Origin: Lewinellaceae bacterium
GTDB lineage: Bacteria > Bacteroidota > Bacteroidia > Chitinophagales > Saprospiraceae
Assembly (NCBI GenBank): GCA_020636325.1
Contig: JACJYC010000005.1
Coordinates: 442,323-506,322, forward strand
Length of the DNA stretch: 64,000 nt
Direction of reading: 5' to 3'
Part shown: one piece after another, positions 17,725-26,175 of the stretch
Numbering within the stretch: the first letter of the stretch is position 1
Layout: every line of letters starts with the position of its first letter
Notes under the pieces: model-generated
Seen by the model: only the letters and a program-made list of their open reading frames with translations
Told to the model about the DNA's origin: nothing
Databases searched by the model: none
Program-made: the position numbers and the translations under genes

Positions 17725-18087
17725 ATGACCATTGCAATCATTGCTCACGACGGGCGAAAAGCGGACATGGTAGGCTTCATCAAAGACCATATCGACCTGT
17801 TTCAGCGCAGAAACATCCGCCTGATCGCCACCGGCACCACCGGCGAACACCTGGAACGGGCAGGCCTTCAGGTCGAGAAGATGAGAAGCGGCCCCATGGG
17901 GGGTGACGCGCAGATCGCCAGCCGCCTTGTGGAGGGACAGGTCGACATGGTGATCTTCTTCCGCGACCCGCTGGGCAAACACCCGCACGAGGTAGATGTC
18001 AGCATGCTGATGCGCCTCTGCGACGTATACAATATACCCCTGGCCACCAATATGGCAGCGGCCGGAAGGTTTGTGGAAACCCTGTAA
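17725..18087 (+). CDS. mgsA: Methylglyoxal synthase
   Basis: The 120-residue protein carries the complete MgsA signature: IAHDGRKADM (H8, D9), TGTTGEHL (phosphate-binding loop), SGPMGGDAQI (D61), FFRDPLGKHPHEVD (D81, H88, D91) and NIPLATNMAAA. The enzyme converts dihydroxyacetone phosphate to methylglyoxal plus phosphate, bypassing lower glycolysis and relieving sugar-phosphate stress. It is shorter than the 152-residue E. coli enzyme because both termini are trimmed, which is usual in this phylum. The gene is divergent from the DUF2911 gene, and the sigma-54 regulator follows 79 bases later on the same strand. Confidence 0.94.
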   Translation: MTIAIIAHDGRKADMVGFIKDHIDLFQRRNIRLIATGTTGEHLERAGLQVEKMRSGPMGGDAQIASRLVEGQVDMVIFFRDPLGKHPHEVDVSMLMRLCDVYNIPLATNMAAAGRFVETL

Positions 18088-18166
18088 AACGCAACTTTTA
18101 CCAGCTGAATCCGTAAAAAACGGGGACCGGGTGTCCGCTTGGGCTCCCGGAAACAAATTTGCGAAA

Positions 18167-19450
18167 ATGGCACACATTCTGATCGTAGACGACGAAGCGG
18201 GCATCCGCAGAGCCTTGCGGGACGTGCTCGAGTTTGAGAAATATTCCGTCGACGAAGCCGGCGACGGCCTTGAAGGCCTGGTTAAAATCAAACAAAAGAA
18301 GCCCGATGCCGTCCTCCTGGACGTTAAAATGCCCAAAATGGACGGCATGGAAGCGCTCGACCGCATCCAGGAGATCTCTCCCGAAACGCCGGTGGTCATG
18401 ATCTCCGGGCACGGTACCGTCGAAACCGCCGTGGAAGCCGTCAAAAAAGGCGCTTTCGACTTCATCGTCAAACCGCTCGACCTCAACCGGCTCCTCATCA
18501 CCATCCGCAACGCCCTGGATAAAGGCCACCTGATGGCCGAAACCTCTTTCCTGAAAAAACAGGTCGCCAAATTCCAGGTCCAGGAGATCGTCGGCGCCTC
18601 GGAGCCCATCAGCCGCATCAAGGACACGATCGAAAAAGTGGGCCCCACCGATGCCCGCGTGCTGATCACCGGTCCCAACGGCTCGGGCAAGGAACTCATC
18701 GCCAGGCAACTCCACAAATGCAGCAGCCGGGCAGGCAGCCCTATGATCGAAGTGAACTGCGCGGCCATTCCCTCCGAACTGATCGAAAGCGAATTGTTCG
18801 GCCATGAAAAGGGCGCCTTCACCTCAGCCGTCAAACAGCGGCTCGGCAAATTCGAACAGGCCCACGGCGGCACCCTGTTCATGGACGAGATCGGCGACAT
18901 GAGCCTTTCCGCCCAGGCCAAGGTCCTGCGGGCCCTCCAGGAAAAAAAGATCACCCGCGTCGGCGGCGAAAAGGATATCGAGGTCGACGTGCGCATCATC
19001 GCGGCAACCAATAAGGACCTGCGCGCCGAGATCGACGCCGGCCGGTTCCGGGAAGACCTCTACCACCGCCTGGCCGTGATCATCATCCCCAACCCGTCGC
19101 TCAACGACCGGCGCGAGGACATTCCCACGCTGATCGACCACTTCAACCGGCTCATCAGCGATGAATACGGCATCAGCACCAAACCCGTTTCACCCGAAGC
19201 CGTAGCGGCGCTGAAGGAACTGAACTGGACCGGCAACATCCGCGAACTGCGCAACGTGGTCGAGCGGCTGATCATCCTGTCCGGTGAATCCATCGAAGCC
19301 GCCGACGTCCGGGATTTTGTCCTGCCCTCCAGCGCGGGCGCCCGGGAAACCTTGTCGTCCCTGCTCGCCAGATTTGACGACCTCCAGGCGCTGCAGGCTC
19401 ATATCGAACAAGCTTTCCACAACGCCAGGAATACCGCTTTGCAGGACTGA
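18167..19450 (+). CDS. NtrC-type sigma-54 response regulator lacking the DNA-binding domain
   Basis: The 427-residue protein begins MAHILIVDDEAG; an upstream frame that would overlap mgsA is rejected. Residues 1-120 are a receiver domain (phospho-acceptor D52, K102). Residues 140-375 are an AAA+ sigma-54 activation domain with Walker A GPNGSGKE (169-176), GAFTSA (216-221) for sigma-54 contact, Walker B GGTLFMDE (234-241) and a late WTGNIRELRNVVERL. Family members in Bacteroidota then continue into a Fis-like helix-turn-helix. Here the protein stops after FDDLQALQAHIEQAFHNARNTALQD, with no SHLYNKI-type helix in any of the three forward frames downstream. It could activate sigma-54 holoenzyme without binding DNA, or be inactive. 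Confidence 0.88.
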   Translation: MAHILIVDDEAGIRRALRDVLEFEKYSVDEAGDGLEGLVKIKQKKPDAVLLDVKMPKMDGMEALDRIQEISPETPVVMISGHGTVETAVEAVKKGAFDFIVKPLDLNRLLITIRNALDKGHLMAETSFLKKQVAKFQVQEIVGASEPISRIKDTIEKVGPTDARVLITGPNGSGKELIARQLHKCSSRAGSPMIEVNCAAIPSELIESELFGHEKGAFTSAVKQRLGKFEQAHGGTLFMDEIGDMSLSAQAKVLRALQEKKITRVGGEKDIEVDVRIIAATNKDLRAEIDAGRFREDLYHRLAVIIIPNPSLNDRREDIPTLIDHFNRLISDEYGISTKPVSPEAVAALKELNWTGNIRELRNVVERLIILSGESIEAADVRDFVLPSSAGARETLSSLLARFDDLQALQAHIEQAFHNARNTALQD

Positions 19451-19508
19451 TATCGGGCCGCAGGCGACATTTGGGCGCTGACTTACTGATTTTATCCTTA
19501 TTTTTTTG

Positions 19509-19516
19509 TATATTTG
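19509..19516 (+). promoter_or_regulatory. -7 promoter element TATATTTG
   Basis: TATATTTG fits TAnnTTTG and lies in an AT-rich stretch 76 bases before the LOG-family gene. No TTG is found at the normal distance upstream. Transcription from here would include the long hairpin at 19537-19575 in the leader. Confidence 0.45.
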
Positions 19517-19536
19517 CCCTGTATACGGACATTTCC

Positions 19537-19575
19537 CGCGAGAAGCCCGCTGTTCACCGCAGCGGGCTTCTCGCG
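19537..19575 (+). promoter_or_regulatory. Perfect 16-bp hairpin in the leader of the LOG gene
   Basis: CGCGAGAAGCCCGCTG (19537-19552) is followed by a 7-base loop and by its exact reverse complement (19560-19575). It is not followed by a T run on either strand, so it does not look like a simple intrinsic terminator. It ends 16 bases before the ATG at 19592 and could block or expose the start, stop incoming transcripts, or protect the 5' end of the message. Confidence 0.7.
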
Positions 19576-19591
19576 CCTTAAAATAAACAGT

Positions 19592-20317
19592 ATGATCCAA
19601 GATGAGGAAAAAATAGGCCAAAAGGCGCCTATGAAACAGTGGGGAAAACAGGTAAAAGGCGAAGACTCATGGACCATGTTCAAGGTCATTTCCGAATTCG
19701 TCGACGGTTTTGAAACCCTCAACCACGTTGGCCCCTGCGTATCCATTTTCGGTTCTGCCCGGACCCAACCCAACCACCCTTATTATAAAAAGGCAGTCGA
19801 CATTGCCCGCCTGCTCACCGAAGAAGGGTACGGCGTCATCACCGGCGGCGGCCCCGGCATCATGGAAGCCGGCAACAAGGGCGCTTTCCTCGTCGGCGGC
19901 AAATCCGTCGGCCTGAACATCAACCTGCCCTTCGAACAAAGCCATAACCAGTTCATCGATCCGGACAAAAACCTCAATTTCCGCTACTTCTTCGTCCGCA
20001 AGGTCATGTTCGTCAAATTCGCCCAGGCCTTTGTCATCCTGCCCGGCGGCTTCGGCACCATGGACGAGCTTTTCGAAGTGCTCACCCTCATCCAGACCCG
20101 CAAGATCAGCAAAGTGCCCGTCATCCTGGTCGGCGCCGAATTCTGGGGCGGCCTCAAAGGCTGGATCCAGACCGTCATGCAGGAAAAGGAAAACAATATC
20201 GCCGCCCACGACCTCGACCTGCTGCCCATCACCGATGACCCCGTAGAGGTCGTGCGCATCATCGCCGATTTCTACCGGGAAAAAGAAACGGAGCTGGCGC
20301 CGAACTACGAGCTGTGA
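19592..20317 (+). CDS. LOG-family nucleotide phosphoribohydrolase (TIGR00730)
   Basis: The 241-residue protein has the Rossmann fold and signature of the lysine decarboxylase-like LOG family: SIFGSARTQPNHPYY near residue 51, VITGGGPGIMEAGNKGA (83-98), and PGGFGTMDELFE (151-162), the motif of cytokinin riboside 5'-monophosphate phosphoribohydrolases. Such enzymes split the glycosidic bond of nucleoside monophosphates; the bacterial substrate is often unclear, and the older name lysine decarboxylase is wrong. ATG 19592 is chosen because the longer frame would translate through the leader hairpin. The gene is followed 7 bases after its stop by an octamer array. Confidence 0.88.
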   Translation: MIQDEEKIGQKAPMKQWGKQVKGEDSWTMFKVISEFVDGFETLNHVGPCVSIFGSARTQPNHPYYKKAVDIARLLTEEGYGVITGGGPGIMEAGNKGAFLVGGKSVGLNINLPFEQSHNQFIDPDKNLNFRYFFVRKVMFVKFAQAFVILPGGFGTMDELFEVLTLIQTRKISKVPVILVGAEFWGGLKGWIQTVMQEKENNIAAHDLDLLPITDDPVEVVRIIADFYREKETELAPNYEL

Positions 20318-20324
20318 TGGGGAT

Positions 20325-20545
20325 GAGGAATTGAGGAACTGAGGAATCGAGGAACTGAGGAACTGAGGTTCACTACCTTCGGTCGTGAATTCGTGGTTGT
20401 TGATTCGTTGATTTGGTCTGCCGTGCTTTTGCCTTGCAGGCAGTAGTTGACTGCCCGCCTTCATTCTTTCGGCGCGACGACGGACACCGTCAACCGTCTC
20501 CCGTCTCCCATCCGCCATAGCTCCCTGAGCGGCGGCGGGCACCGT
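20325..20545. repeat. Compound tandem array between convergent genes
   Basis: Six copies of GAGGAAnn-type octamers lie at 20325-20372 just past the LOG stop codon. A shorter GTTGATTCGTTGATTT stretch is at 20398-20413. Close to the other gene, heptamers of the form nCCGTCn (20484-20507) run into a palindromic element (about 20508-20543: CATCCGCCATAGC ... GCGGCGGCGGGCA), which meets the stop codon of the sugar dehydrogenase gene at 20546. The remaining middle part contains GCCTTGCAGGCAG and other GC-rich inverted segments without coding character. Confidence 0.75.
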
Positions 20546-22390
20546 CTAAATCTTCACAAACTTCGCCGTCGCCCGCAATCCGCCCCGCTCCAGCACCAGC
20601 CAGTACACGCCGGGGCTCAGGTCCTCAGCGGCAAAGACTTTCCTGCTGTCGCCGCTGACATCCCAGGTTGACTTCAGGCGTTCCACCCCGTTCATATCCA
20701 GCACCCGGACGGTCAGCGACAGCCGTTGGTCGGTCCGCAGCCTCACCTGAATTTCATCTTTCACCGGGTTGGGAAGTATGGTCCAGTTCCGGACCCCGAG
20801 GGCCTCAAAGGTGCGGTTGACCTGGATGTTCACCGGGTCGGAAACCGCCTGGCAGCCGTTGGCGTCGGTCACGCGCACCGTGTATAGGCCGGAAGTTGCA
20901 GCCGTGAGTTCGGGTTGTGCGGCATTGGGCAATTCCTGTCCGTCAAGGAGCCATTGGTAGGTTGCAAAGCCAGGGGTTGCGGAGAGCATGTTGCCGTCGG
21001 CTTGAACGGCCACTTCCAGTGCCGCCGGCTCTGTAATTTCATACGAGCGCTCCAGGGTGCAGCCGTTGGAATCGGTGACGGTAACGGAATAGGTGCCCGG
21101 TGAAAGCCCGGTCAGGTCCTCCGATGCCGCATTGTTCGACCATTGGAAGGTTTGGGCGGAAGCGGCGGTGGATACCGAAAGGTCAATGGCGCCGTCGGCA
21201 GCGCCGTTGCAGGTGATCTGCTGGACGGCGGCCTCAGCCGTCAACGTGGAGCAGACGTCCGTCAGCCGGTAAACATTGCCGTTGAGGGCGCTTACGTAGA
21301 GTTCGCCGTCCTTGTCCTCGCCGAAGGAAACAAAAGTATTGTTGGCGCCGTTCAACACCTCTTCATTGTCCCAGCCGCCTTGCCCGTCGGGGGTGAGGGT
21401 CCAGAACCGGCCGCTGCAATAATCGCTGTAAAAATACTTGCCGTAGAGGGCCGGGTAGGCCTGCCCCCTGTACACAAACCCGCCGTTGACGGAACACCCT
21501 ACCCCGCCGGAATGACTGTACTCCGCTACCGGAAACGTGAGTTGGGACATATCCGGACAGCTCCCCGACATGCTGTATACATGGTTGCCTTCGTAGCACC
21601 GCCAGCCGTAATTCTCCCCTCCCGTACTGGAAGCCGGTTGGAAATCGATCTCCTCCCAGGCGTCCTGGCCGACATCGCCGATCCAGAGGTCGCCGGTCAG
21701 TCGGTCGAAACTGAATCGCCAGGGGTTGCGCAGGCCGGTGGCCCAGATCTCATCCAGGTAAAAATCGGTGTCTTTGAACGGATTGGTCGGCGGTATCGCG
21801 TAAGGATCGCCGTTATCCACGTCGATGCGCAACATTTTGCCGAGGTAAGCCGTGGCGGTTTGGCCGTTGTTCTGCGGGTCGCCGCCGGAGCCGCCGTCGC
21901 CCAGGCCGAAATAGAGGTAGCCGTCGGGACCGAAAGTCAGATCACCGGCATTGTGGTTGCTGTACGGCTGGTCGACCGGCAGCAATAATTTCTCACTGTT
22001 GGGATCAGCGACATTGGGGTTATCAGCGCTGACCTTGAACCGGGCAATGCGGGTATCGCCGCTGTTGTTCGTATAATTGACGTAGAAAAAGCCGTTGTTG
22101 GCGTAGTCCGGGTGAAAGGCCAGGCCGAGCAAGCCCTGTTCATTGCCCTGGCTGCCCACGCGGGCATCGATATCCAGGAACGGAGTCGACAGCACCTGTC
22201 CGTTCCCGTCGATGATCTTGATGATCCCCCGCTGTTCGACAATGAACAACCGGCTGTCGCCGGCATTGACGATATCTACCGGCCGGGTGAAGCCGCCTGC
22301 ATAGACATTCAGGGCTATTTTGGTTTGAGCCGCCAGTAAACCGGCAAAAAAGAAAGCAAATACAAAAACGAGGAACCGTTTATTCATCAT
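20546..22390 (-). CDS. T9SS-sorted quinoprotein aldose dehydrogenase
   Basis: The 614-residue protein has a signal peptide (FLVFVFAFFFAGLLAAQ). Residues about 25-360 form a GSDH-type propeller like E. coli YliI: GFTRPVDIVNAGDSRLFIVEQRG, GNEQGLLGLAFHPDYANNGFFYVNYT, GDLTFGPDGYLYFGLGDGGSGGDPQNNGQ and ATGLRNPWRFSFDRLTGDLWIGDVGQD. Next comes a SprB-like repeat (CNGAADGAIDLSVS to DSNGCTLERSYEI), then a second beta domain and a T9SS type A sorting domain (ILPNPVKDEIQVRL to TAKFVKI). It should oxidise aldose sugars with PQQ at the cell surface. Together with the fusion lipoprotein at 9.8-13.1 kb this makes two GSDH-type enzymes in the window, one lipid-anchored with its own haem and one secreted. Confidence 0.9.
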   Translation of the reverse strand: MMNKRFLVFVFAFFFAGLLAAQTKIALNVYAGGFTRPVDIVNAGDSRLFIVEQRGIIKIIDGNGQVLSTPFLDIDARVGSQGNEQGLLGLAFHPDYANNGFFYVNYTNNSGDTRIARFKVSADNPNVADPNSEKLLLPVDQPYSNHNAGDLTFGPDGYLYFGLGDGGSGGDPQNNGQTATAYLGKMLRIDVDNGDPYAIPPTNPFKDTDFYLDEIWATGLRNPWRFSFDRLTGDLWIGDVGQDAWEEIDFQPASSTGGENYGWRCYEGNHVYSMSGSCPDMSQLTFPVAEYSHSGGVGCSVNGGFVYRGQAYPALYGKYFYSDYCSGRFWTLTPDGQGGWDNEEVLNGANNTFVSFGEDKDGELYVSALNGNVYRLTDVCSTLTAEAAVQQITCNGAADGAIDLSVSTAASAQTFQWSNNAASEDLTGLSPGTYSVTVTDSNGCTLERSYEITEPAALEVAVQADGNMLSATPGFATYQWLLDGQELPNAAQPELTAATSGLYTVRVTDANGCQAVSDPVNIQVNRTFEALGVRNWTILPNPVKDEIQVRLRTDQRLSLTVRVLDMNGVERLKSTWDVSGDSRKVFAAEDLSPGVYWLVLERGGLRATAKFVKI

Positions 22391-22520
22391 CAGCGTGTTT
22401 TAAGGGTGAAGGGTTTCGGGTAAAAATACAGCGATTTCCACCCCATTGTTTTCAATATCCCGAAATTTCAGCCCTATCGGCCCAAAAAGGCAGCGCTTTG
22501 TCAGCCGATAGTCAGATCCC

Positions 22521-22584
22521 CTCTCACCCTCTCACCCTCTCACCCTCTCACCCTCTCACCCTCTCACCCCCTCACCCTCTCATA
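22521..22584. repeat. CTCTCACC octamer array
   Basis: Eight octamer units occur here, the first six identical (CTCTCACC) and the last two slightly changed. The array lies between two divergent genes, unlike most arrays here, which sit at 3' ends. The same word forms the array at 54.55-54.62 kb, 32 kb away. The rest of this 268-base gap holds no other element I recognise. Confidence 0.9.
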
Positions 22585-22658
22585 TTCCCGGTTTCCCTCC
22601 TCAAAGCGGCCGTAAAATGATAATTATCCGTATTTTTAAGCCCAAAAGCAGGAATCAC

Positions 22659-23555
22659 ATGTCCAGAAAAGCCTTTTTACTCTGTCTGTCAATGGGATAC
22701 TTGACCCTGGCCGCAGCCCAGAATTTACCCCAGTCCAATATCTATTTGTTTGACGTCAAGCGGGTCACGGATACGTCCTATGCCTTTACCCAACCACGGT
22801 ATCTGACCTTTTTCAACCCAAACGGTTACAACAACCAGCCGACCTTTATCTCCAATAATGAGCTGTACATCAGCAGCCAGTCGCCCATCGACAAGCAGCC
22901 TGACCTGTACGCCCTCGATTTGGACAAGCGGACCAAGACCCGGGTCACGAACACGCCTGACGGTGAATTTTCACCGGCGCGCACACCGAGCTACTACGAA
23001 TTCTCCGCTGTCCGGCAGGAGGTGCACGGCAGGGATACCATATTGCGCTTATGGCAATTCCCGGTGGACCGGCTGACCAACGGCAAACCGGTGTTCAAAT
23101 ACCTGACCGGCATAGGATATTACTCCTGGCTGTCTGCCTACCAGGTGGCCGTTTTCATCGTCGACAACCCGAGCTACCTGGCCCTCGCCGACACGCGCAC
23201 CGACCAGGTGACGCCCATCGCCAATAACCCGGGGCGTTGCTTCCAGAAGCTGCCCAACGGCAACCTCGCCTTTGTACAAAAGAATCCCGGCAACAACTGG
23301 GTGTTGATGGAAAAGAACCTGTACCGGCCTGATGCCGCTCCTACACGGATCATTGAAACGCTGCCCGGCGCCGAGGATTTCATCGTATTATCCGACGGTA
23401 CCTTCCTCATGGGCAAAGGCAGCAAGGTCTTCAAATTCAACCGGTTTACCGACCAGTTCTGGATCGAAGTGGCCGACCTGCGGTATTACCAGATCCGGAA
23501 TATTACAAGGATGGCGTTAAGTCAAGATATGAAGATTGCGGTGGTGGCGGAGTAG
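22659..23555 (+). CDS. Exported TolB/WD40-like propeller protein
   Basis: The start chosen gives MSRKAFLLCLSMGYLTLAAAQ, a signal peptide; a longer frame adds 14 residues without a better start. The 298-residue product has blades such as NQPTFISNNELYISSQSP, QPDLYALDLDKRTKTRVTNTPDGEFSPARTPSYYEFS and LPNGNLAFVQKNPGNNWVLMEKNL. These follow the TolB-like pattern, in which each blade ends with a DG-containing turn. No sorting domain is present, so the protein is probably periplasmic. Its function is unknown. Its 3' end meets a tandem array of 10-base words. Confidence 0.78.
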   Translation: MSRKAFLLCLSMGYLTLAAAQNLPQSNIYLFDVKRVTDTSYAFTQPRYLTFFNPNGYNNQPTFISNNELYISSQSPIDKQPDLYALDLDKRTKTRVTNTPDGEFSPARTPSYYEFSAVRQEVHGRDTILRLWQFPVDRLTNGKPVFKYLTGIGYYSWLSAYQVAVFIVDNPSYLALADTRTDQVTPIANNPGRCFQKLPNGNLAFVQKNPGNNWVLMEKNLYRPDAAPTRIIETLPGAEDFIVLSDGTFLMGKGSKVFKFNRFTDQFWIEVADLRYYQIRNITRMALSQDMKIAVVAE

Positions 23556-23560
23556 GTGGA

Positions 23561-23683
23561 TTGTTGTTTATGGTTGTTTTTGGTTGTTTTTGGTTGCTCC
23601 GCCCGCCATAGCCTCGGCGTAGGCGGGTTTATGGTTTTAGGGGTTAACAATGATAAACCGGCATAAACCATTACAAACCAGCA
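23561..23683. repeat. Decamer array with embedded palindrome between convergent genes
   Basis: GTTGTTTTTG-type ten-base words follow the stop codon of the propeller gene. A palindrome at 23602-23627 (CCCGCCATAGCC, 2-base loop, GGCGTAGGCGGG) interrupts the series. AT-rich ten-base words of the type ATAAACCGGC then continue to the stop codon of the response regulator at 23684. The words on the two sides are approximate reverse complements. Confidence 0.75.
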
Positions 23684-24334
23684 TCAAATAACCCCCTTCC
23701 GTTTGGCCGCTTCAACGGCGGCAGTCTTGTTGTGCACCTGCAGTTTGCGGTAGATATGCTCGATATGTTTGCGCACGGTTCCGGTACTGATATTGAGGTT
23801 AGCGGCGACCTGGTCGTAACGGAGGCCTTTGCTGAGCTGTTCCAATAATTCGATTTCCCGGGGGCTCAGGTCGTGGTCTTCTGTTGCCGGTGTCGGCGCC
23901 TGGCTTTTCCGGAGCAACACGAGCGCCTTTCTGGCGATTGCCGGCGACATGGGCGCACCGCCCTCCAATACTTCCAGCATAGCCTGGTGGATAACATCCG
24001 GCGGCGAATCCTTGAGCAGGTATCCGTCGGCGCCGGCCAGGATGGCGTCAAAGATATTTGCCTCGTCGTCAAATACGGTGGCCATGACCACCTTGATCTG
24101 AGGGTAACGGTTTTTTACATTGCGGGTGGCCGCGATGCCGTCCATCACCGGCATTTTGATGTCCATCAGGACGATATCCGGCTGTGCGGACATGATTTCA
24201 AGCTGGGCAAGCAGTTGTTCTCCATTCTCCGCCCAACCGGAAACGACGAATCCGGGCGACAATTCAAGGTTCTCGCGCAGCATCTTGGCCAGTCTCGGCT
24301 GGTCTTCGGTAATATGGACGTGGATCGGGCGCAT
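23684..24334 (-). CDS. NarL/LuxR-family response regulator
   Basis: The 216-residue protein has a receiver domain (acceptor D58 in LMDIKMPVMDG, then MATVFDDEANIF and LLKDSPPDVI) and a C-terminal LuxR helix-turn-helix (DLSPREIELLEQLSKGLRYDQVAANLNISTGTVRKHIEHIYRKLQVHNKTAAV). The start at 24334 gives MRPIHVHITED; the longer frame is disregarded. It probably pairs with the TPR histidine kinase at 27.9-29.7 kb, which is read on the same strand. Two exported-protein genes lie between them, with gaps of 71-72 bases, so the four genes may be one transcription unit. Confidence 0.9.
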   Translation of the reverse strand: MRPIHVHITEDQPRLAKMLRENLELSPGFVVSGWAENGEQLLAQLEIMSAQPDIVLMDIKMPVMDGIAATRNVKNRYPQIKVVMATVFDDEANIFDAILAGADGYLLKDSPPDVIHQAMLEVLEGGAPMSPAIARKALVLLRKSQAPTPATEDHDLSPREIELLEQLSKGLRYDQVAANLNISTGTVRKHIEHIYRKLQVHNKTAAVEAAKRKGVI

Positions 24335-24406
24335 TGATCGTCGCAAGATAAGATTTTCCCCCGACCGCCAACCTTCAAAAGCGGCGGCGCCCGCGGATCG
24401 GATCAT

Positions 24407-26104
24407 TCAATTCAAAACCACCTTCAAGGTCCCTTGTGTGCTGTTGCCCCTCAGTCCCAGCAGGAACACGCCCGGGGGCAGGCCGCTCAGGTCGACATCG
24501 TTGGCATCCGGCGTCAGTTGGCCGGTCCGGAGTTGTTGCCCGTTGATGGAGAACAGCCTGAACCGGGCGGTCTCCCTTAACCCAAGGACGAACAGTTGCC
24601 GGTACTGCATCCGCCAACTGACCGCTTCCCCGCCCGGGCCGGTTATCCCGTTCGGTCCGACGTTAATATCCTCACAGATCTCGGCTGAGCAGAGCAATGC
24701 ATTGATGGTTTGAAGGCAAACGCGGTAGGTTCCCGGCCCCGGAAAAGCATATTGCGGATTTGCCTGATGGGAGATTCCCAGGTTGGCAAAATGCCAGGTA
24801 TAGTCGATGGGATTGCCGCCCGACTGGTTGGTAAATTGAACCGTATTGTCCGGTGAATTGGCATAGGTAAATCCCGGCGACAGATTGCAGGATTCCAGTT
24901 CGAGATAGCCTTTGTATGAGGGTCCGCTCTGGGTCCACTGAAAATCCTGATCGGGTTCGATATTGGTCAGCACCATCAGGCGGTCATTGCTCAGGGGCGA
25001 CATGCGGCTGACAAATGGAACGGAGCTGGACGCGAACGCCTGTTGGGAATTGAAGGTAAGCCCCGGCAACGCAAGTGTTGTAATGGACAGCCGGTTGAAA
25101 TCGTAATAGGATCCGGCGTACACAAGTTCATTGCCGATGATGGCCATATCCCGGAAATAATGCTGCGCGCCCAGGTCCAGGTTGGTGCTGTAGTCCAGCA
25201 AATTGCCGTCTGTATCGGTCAGCAGGATTACCGGGGCGCGATAAAACGGGGCCGGCGCGTTTTCGGCGGTCCCGCCTAGGATGACCCGGTTGTTGCCGAA
25301 AGGCTGCGCCCTGGTAAAGCCCTGAATATTGTACGGCAGGTCGACCGTTTTCGCCCATTGCTGCGCACCGCCTGCATTCAGCCTGACTATTTGCAGTTGT
25401 TGGGCGTTTACCATGTTGAAGACCTCAAATCCGCCGCCGGGCAACTCCAGGCCGTTCAACGGGTAACTGGCGCCTGCCAGGGAGTACTGCGGGGTAAAAT
25501 CCCACTGCACCTGCCCGTCAGCGTTCAATTTGACGGCCCAGGAATTGCCGGTTCCGGGGTTGGGGTTAGAGTTATCGCCGTCGCCGGAAGCGCTGTGCGC
25601 CAGAATGAAGAGGCCTTTATCCTGGCATATCCAGGCATTGTCGAGGCCTTCGGCTTTGGTACCCCCGATGCTTTTGGTCCAGATGACCTGGCCGGTATCA
25701 TCTATTCTGAGGACCCAAAGATCGGGGGCCGACGCAGAGCCGTCGAAATGAAAACCCTGACAAAGAGGGCCGCTACCGGTATGCTGGTGGGCGCCCAGCA
25801 GGTAGTATCCTCCGTCGGGATGAGCTAAAATGCGTTGGATCAATGGGGTTTCTGTCCCGCATTTGTACGTACCTGAGCCGGTCAGCGAGCCGTTCGGAGC
25901 CTGGAAAATCACGTGACCGTAGGTCCCGTCAGCTCCCTGCCCCAGGAAGGCGGTCTTTCCGTCGGCGCCTTTGGCGAGGTCTATCAGGTTGGCTCCCGCA
26001 ATGTTCCGTTCTATGGAAGGCGCAAAACGGGTGAAATTTTGGGATAATGACTGCGTTGCCAGCGCCAGGGTGACAACCGAAAGCAAAACTGTCCTTTTCA
26101 TCAT
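24407..26104 (-). CDS. T9SS-sorted exported protein with PKD domain
   Basis: The start chosen gives MMKRTVLLSVVTLALATQSLS, a signal peptide; upstream in-frame ATG codons would precede it by 4 or 23 residues. The 565-residue protein has propeller-like strands in the first 400 residues (GKTAFLGQGADGTYGHVIF, DDTGQVIWTKSIGGTKAEG), a PKD-like domain (about 415-495: NTVQFTNQSGGNPIDYTWHFANLG, PGPGTYRVCLQTIN) and a T9SS-type end (RLFSINGQQLRTGQL, LSGLPPGVFLLGLRG, LKVVLN). It lies between the kelch-like protein and the response regulator, in a likely sensor operon. Confidence 0.83.
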   Translation of the reverse strand: MMKRTVLLSVVTLALATQSLSQNFTRFAPSIERNIAGANLIDLAKGADGKTAFLGQGADGTYGHVIFQAPNGSLTGSGTYKCGTETPLIQRILAHPDGGYYLLGAHQHTGSGPLCQGFHFDGSASAPDLWVLRIDDTGQVIWTKSIGGTKAEGLDNAWICQDKGLFILAHSASGDGDNSNPNPGTGNSWAVKLNADGQVQWDFTPQYSLAGASYPLNGLELPGGGFEVFNMVNAQQLQIVRLNAGGAQQWAKTVDLPYNIQGFTRAQPFGNNRVILGGTAENAPAPFYRAPVILLTDTDGNLLDYSTNLDLGAQHYFRDMAIIGNELVYAGSYYDFNRLSITTLALPGLTFNSQQAFASSSVPFVSRMSPLSNDRLMVLTNIEPDQDFQWTQSGPSYKGYLELESCNLSPGFTYANSPDNTVQFTNQSGGNPIDYTWHFANLGISHQANPQYAFPGPGTYRVCLQTINALLCSAEICEDINVGPNGITGPGGEAVSWRMQYRQLFVLGLRETARFRLFSINGQQLRTGQLTPDANDVDLSGLPPGVFLLGLRGNSTQGTLKVVLN

Positions 26105-26175
26105 AAAGCGTTGCATGGGATTATATTGCCTTTTTCCATTTTGTTCAAAACAGGAAATCGGCGGCTTGATCATGC

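Noticed and set aside
17626..19011. A long minus-strand reading frame continues upstream from the DUF2911 gene through mgsA and the sigma-54 regulator
   Set aside because: The extension is antisense to two clear genes. Its translation is low-complexity and has no domain, and a signal peptide starts precisely at 17625. Such antisense frames arise from GC-biased codon use.
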